From positions 1-11,834 of the forward strand of contig JAEZLJ010000058.1 of the NCBI GenBank assembly GCA_023415275.1: a stretch of DNA of 11,834 nucleotides. The letters run 5' to 3'. Below, in pieces: positions 11,313-11,834 of this stretch. Source of the stretch: Bacteroidota bacterium. Its GTDB lineage: Bacteria; Bacteroidota; Bacteroidia; Chitinophagales; Chitinophagaceae. Made by a program: the position numbers and the translations under genes. Below the pieces are notes generated by a model. That model was not told where the DNA came from. It searched no databases and was given only the letters and a program-made list of their open reading frames with translations. How positions within the stretch are numbered: the stretch's first letter is position 1; the number at the start of each line of letters is the position of its first letter.

Positions 11313-11834
11313 TCAATAATTAGCTGCCTTCAACAAGGCTTCCACATCCCTTATGATGATCTTTCTTCCTTTGGTTTCCAATATACCTTCTCCTTTGAAA
11401 TCTTTAATAATGCGCACTATATTCTCCCGTGCTGTACCCACTAAACTGGCAAGATCTTCACGAGATAAATTGATAGCTACATCCTCGCCACTTGTAAGTC
11501 CCTGTTTATACTTTTCCCTCATCAGTATCAATTGCATAGCAAAACGTTCTCTGACACTTCGCTGGGCAAACAGGGCCACACTGTTGGCAAATACAGTAAA
11601 CTCATGACTCAACGTTTTTAAAAGCCGCTGAGACAAGGTCCTGGAGAACCCAAGCACCTGCAGAAAATCTTCTTTGGGAATAAAACCTATGAGGCTTTCT
11701 TCCAGGGCCGCGGCATTATCAGGATATCGTTCTTCTGCCAATACCGCATGATACCCGATCAACTCTCCACTATTGGCCACATAAATGATCTGTTCCCTGC
11801 CCTCCTTATCCACCTTGTATTTTTTGGCCATACC
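11313..11834 (-). CDS. Crp/Fnr-family regulator, N-terminus cut by window edge
   Basis: 173 residues of a transcription regulator whose 5' end lies beyond the right edge. The Met at 11831 is internal, because the frame stays open upstream and the cyclic-nucleotide-binding-like beta roll is incomplete. The visible part begins in the beta roll (REQIIYVANSGELIGYHAVL, about 13-32 of the visible frame) and continues through the ALEESLIGFIPKEDF strand. A long dimer helix and a winged helix-turn-helix near the C-terminus follow, with INLSREDLASLVGT then RENIVRIIKDF and the wing KGRKIIIRD. No CxxC or Fe-S cysteine cluster is visible, so the signal could be redox, oxygen or a nucleotide. The typical family length of about 225-235 implies that some 55 residues are missing. 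It converges with the DUF347 gene across 90 bp. Confidence 0.92.
   Translation of the reverse strand, partial: GMAKKYKVDKEGREQIIYVANSGELIGYHAVLAEERYPDNAAALEESLIGFIPKEDFLQVLGFSRTLSQRLLKTLSHEFTVFANSVALFAQRSVRERFAMQLILMREKYKQGLTSGEDVAINLSREDLASLVGTARENIVRIIKDFKGEGILETKGRKIIIRDVEALLKAANY

Overview
The window looks like chromosome of a member of the Bacteroidota, probably near the Chitinophagaceae. The signs are a TTTG / TAnnTTTG promoter pair, a lipoprotein signal ending in Cys-Lys-Lys, a short RRM protein with a Gly/Asn-rich tail, a HipA kinase split in two with a zinc-finger-like N-terminus, and generally weak Shine-Dalgarno sites. The genus is inference only.

Left part (1-7357, and possibly to about 7970) is accessory DNA. 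On the minus strand, three small unrecognised genes (2405 to 1550) lead into a large serine recombinase that runs off the left edge. Divergent from them, on the plus strand, is a compact overlapping hipB-hipS-hipT operon. This is a three-gene HipBST-type toxin-antitoxin system in which the usual HipA toxin is divided into a small N-terminal protein and a separate kinase. Its promoter region holds three 18-bp palindromes spaced exactly 40 bp apart, the last ending 2 bp before the hipB start codon. Next comes a 997-residue protein that joins an archaeo-eukaryotic primase-like domain to an SF2 helicase, followed by about 300 residues I do not recognise. It most resembles the primase-helicases of TOTE-type conflict systems.

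The 658-bp gap after the helicase (7358-8015) is not empty. It holds a degenerate array with a period of about 42 bp, then a nested 59-bp perfect-centred dyad, then a strong plus-strand intrinsic terminator. This could be a replication or regulatory region belonging to the primase-helicase, or the right border of the mobile segment.

Right part (8016-11834) looks like ordinary chromosomal genes: a lipoprotein serine hydrolase of the class C beta-lactamase fold (minus), a small conserved-looking hypothetical protein, an RRM RNA-binding protein with a possible structured leader and a clear terminator, a four-repeat DUF347 membrane protein, and the C-terminal part of a Crp/Fnr regulator (minus) cut by the right edge.

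The working model is a recombinase-mobilised cassette carrying an addiction or defence module (HipBST) and a primase-helicase. The left end of the element lies outside the window, and no attachment site could be proved.
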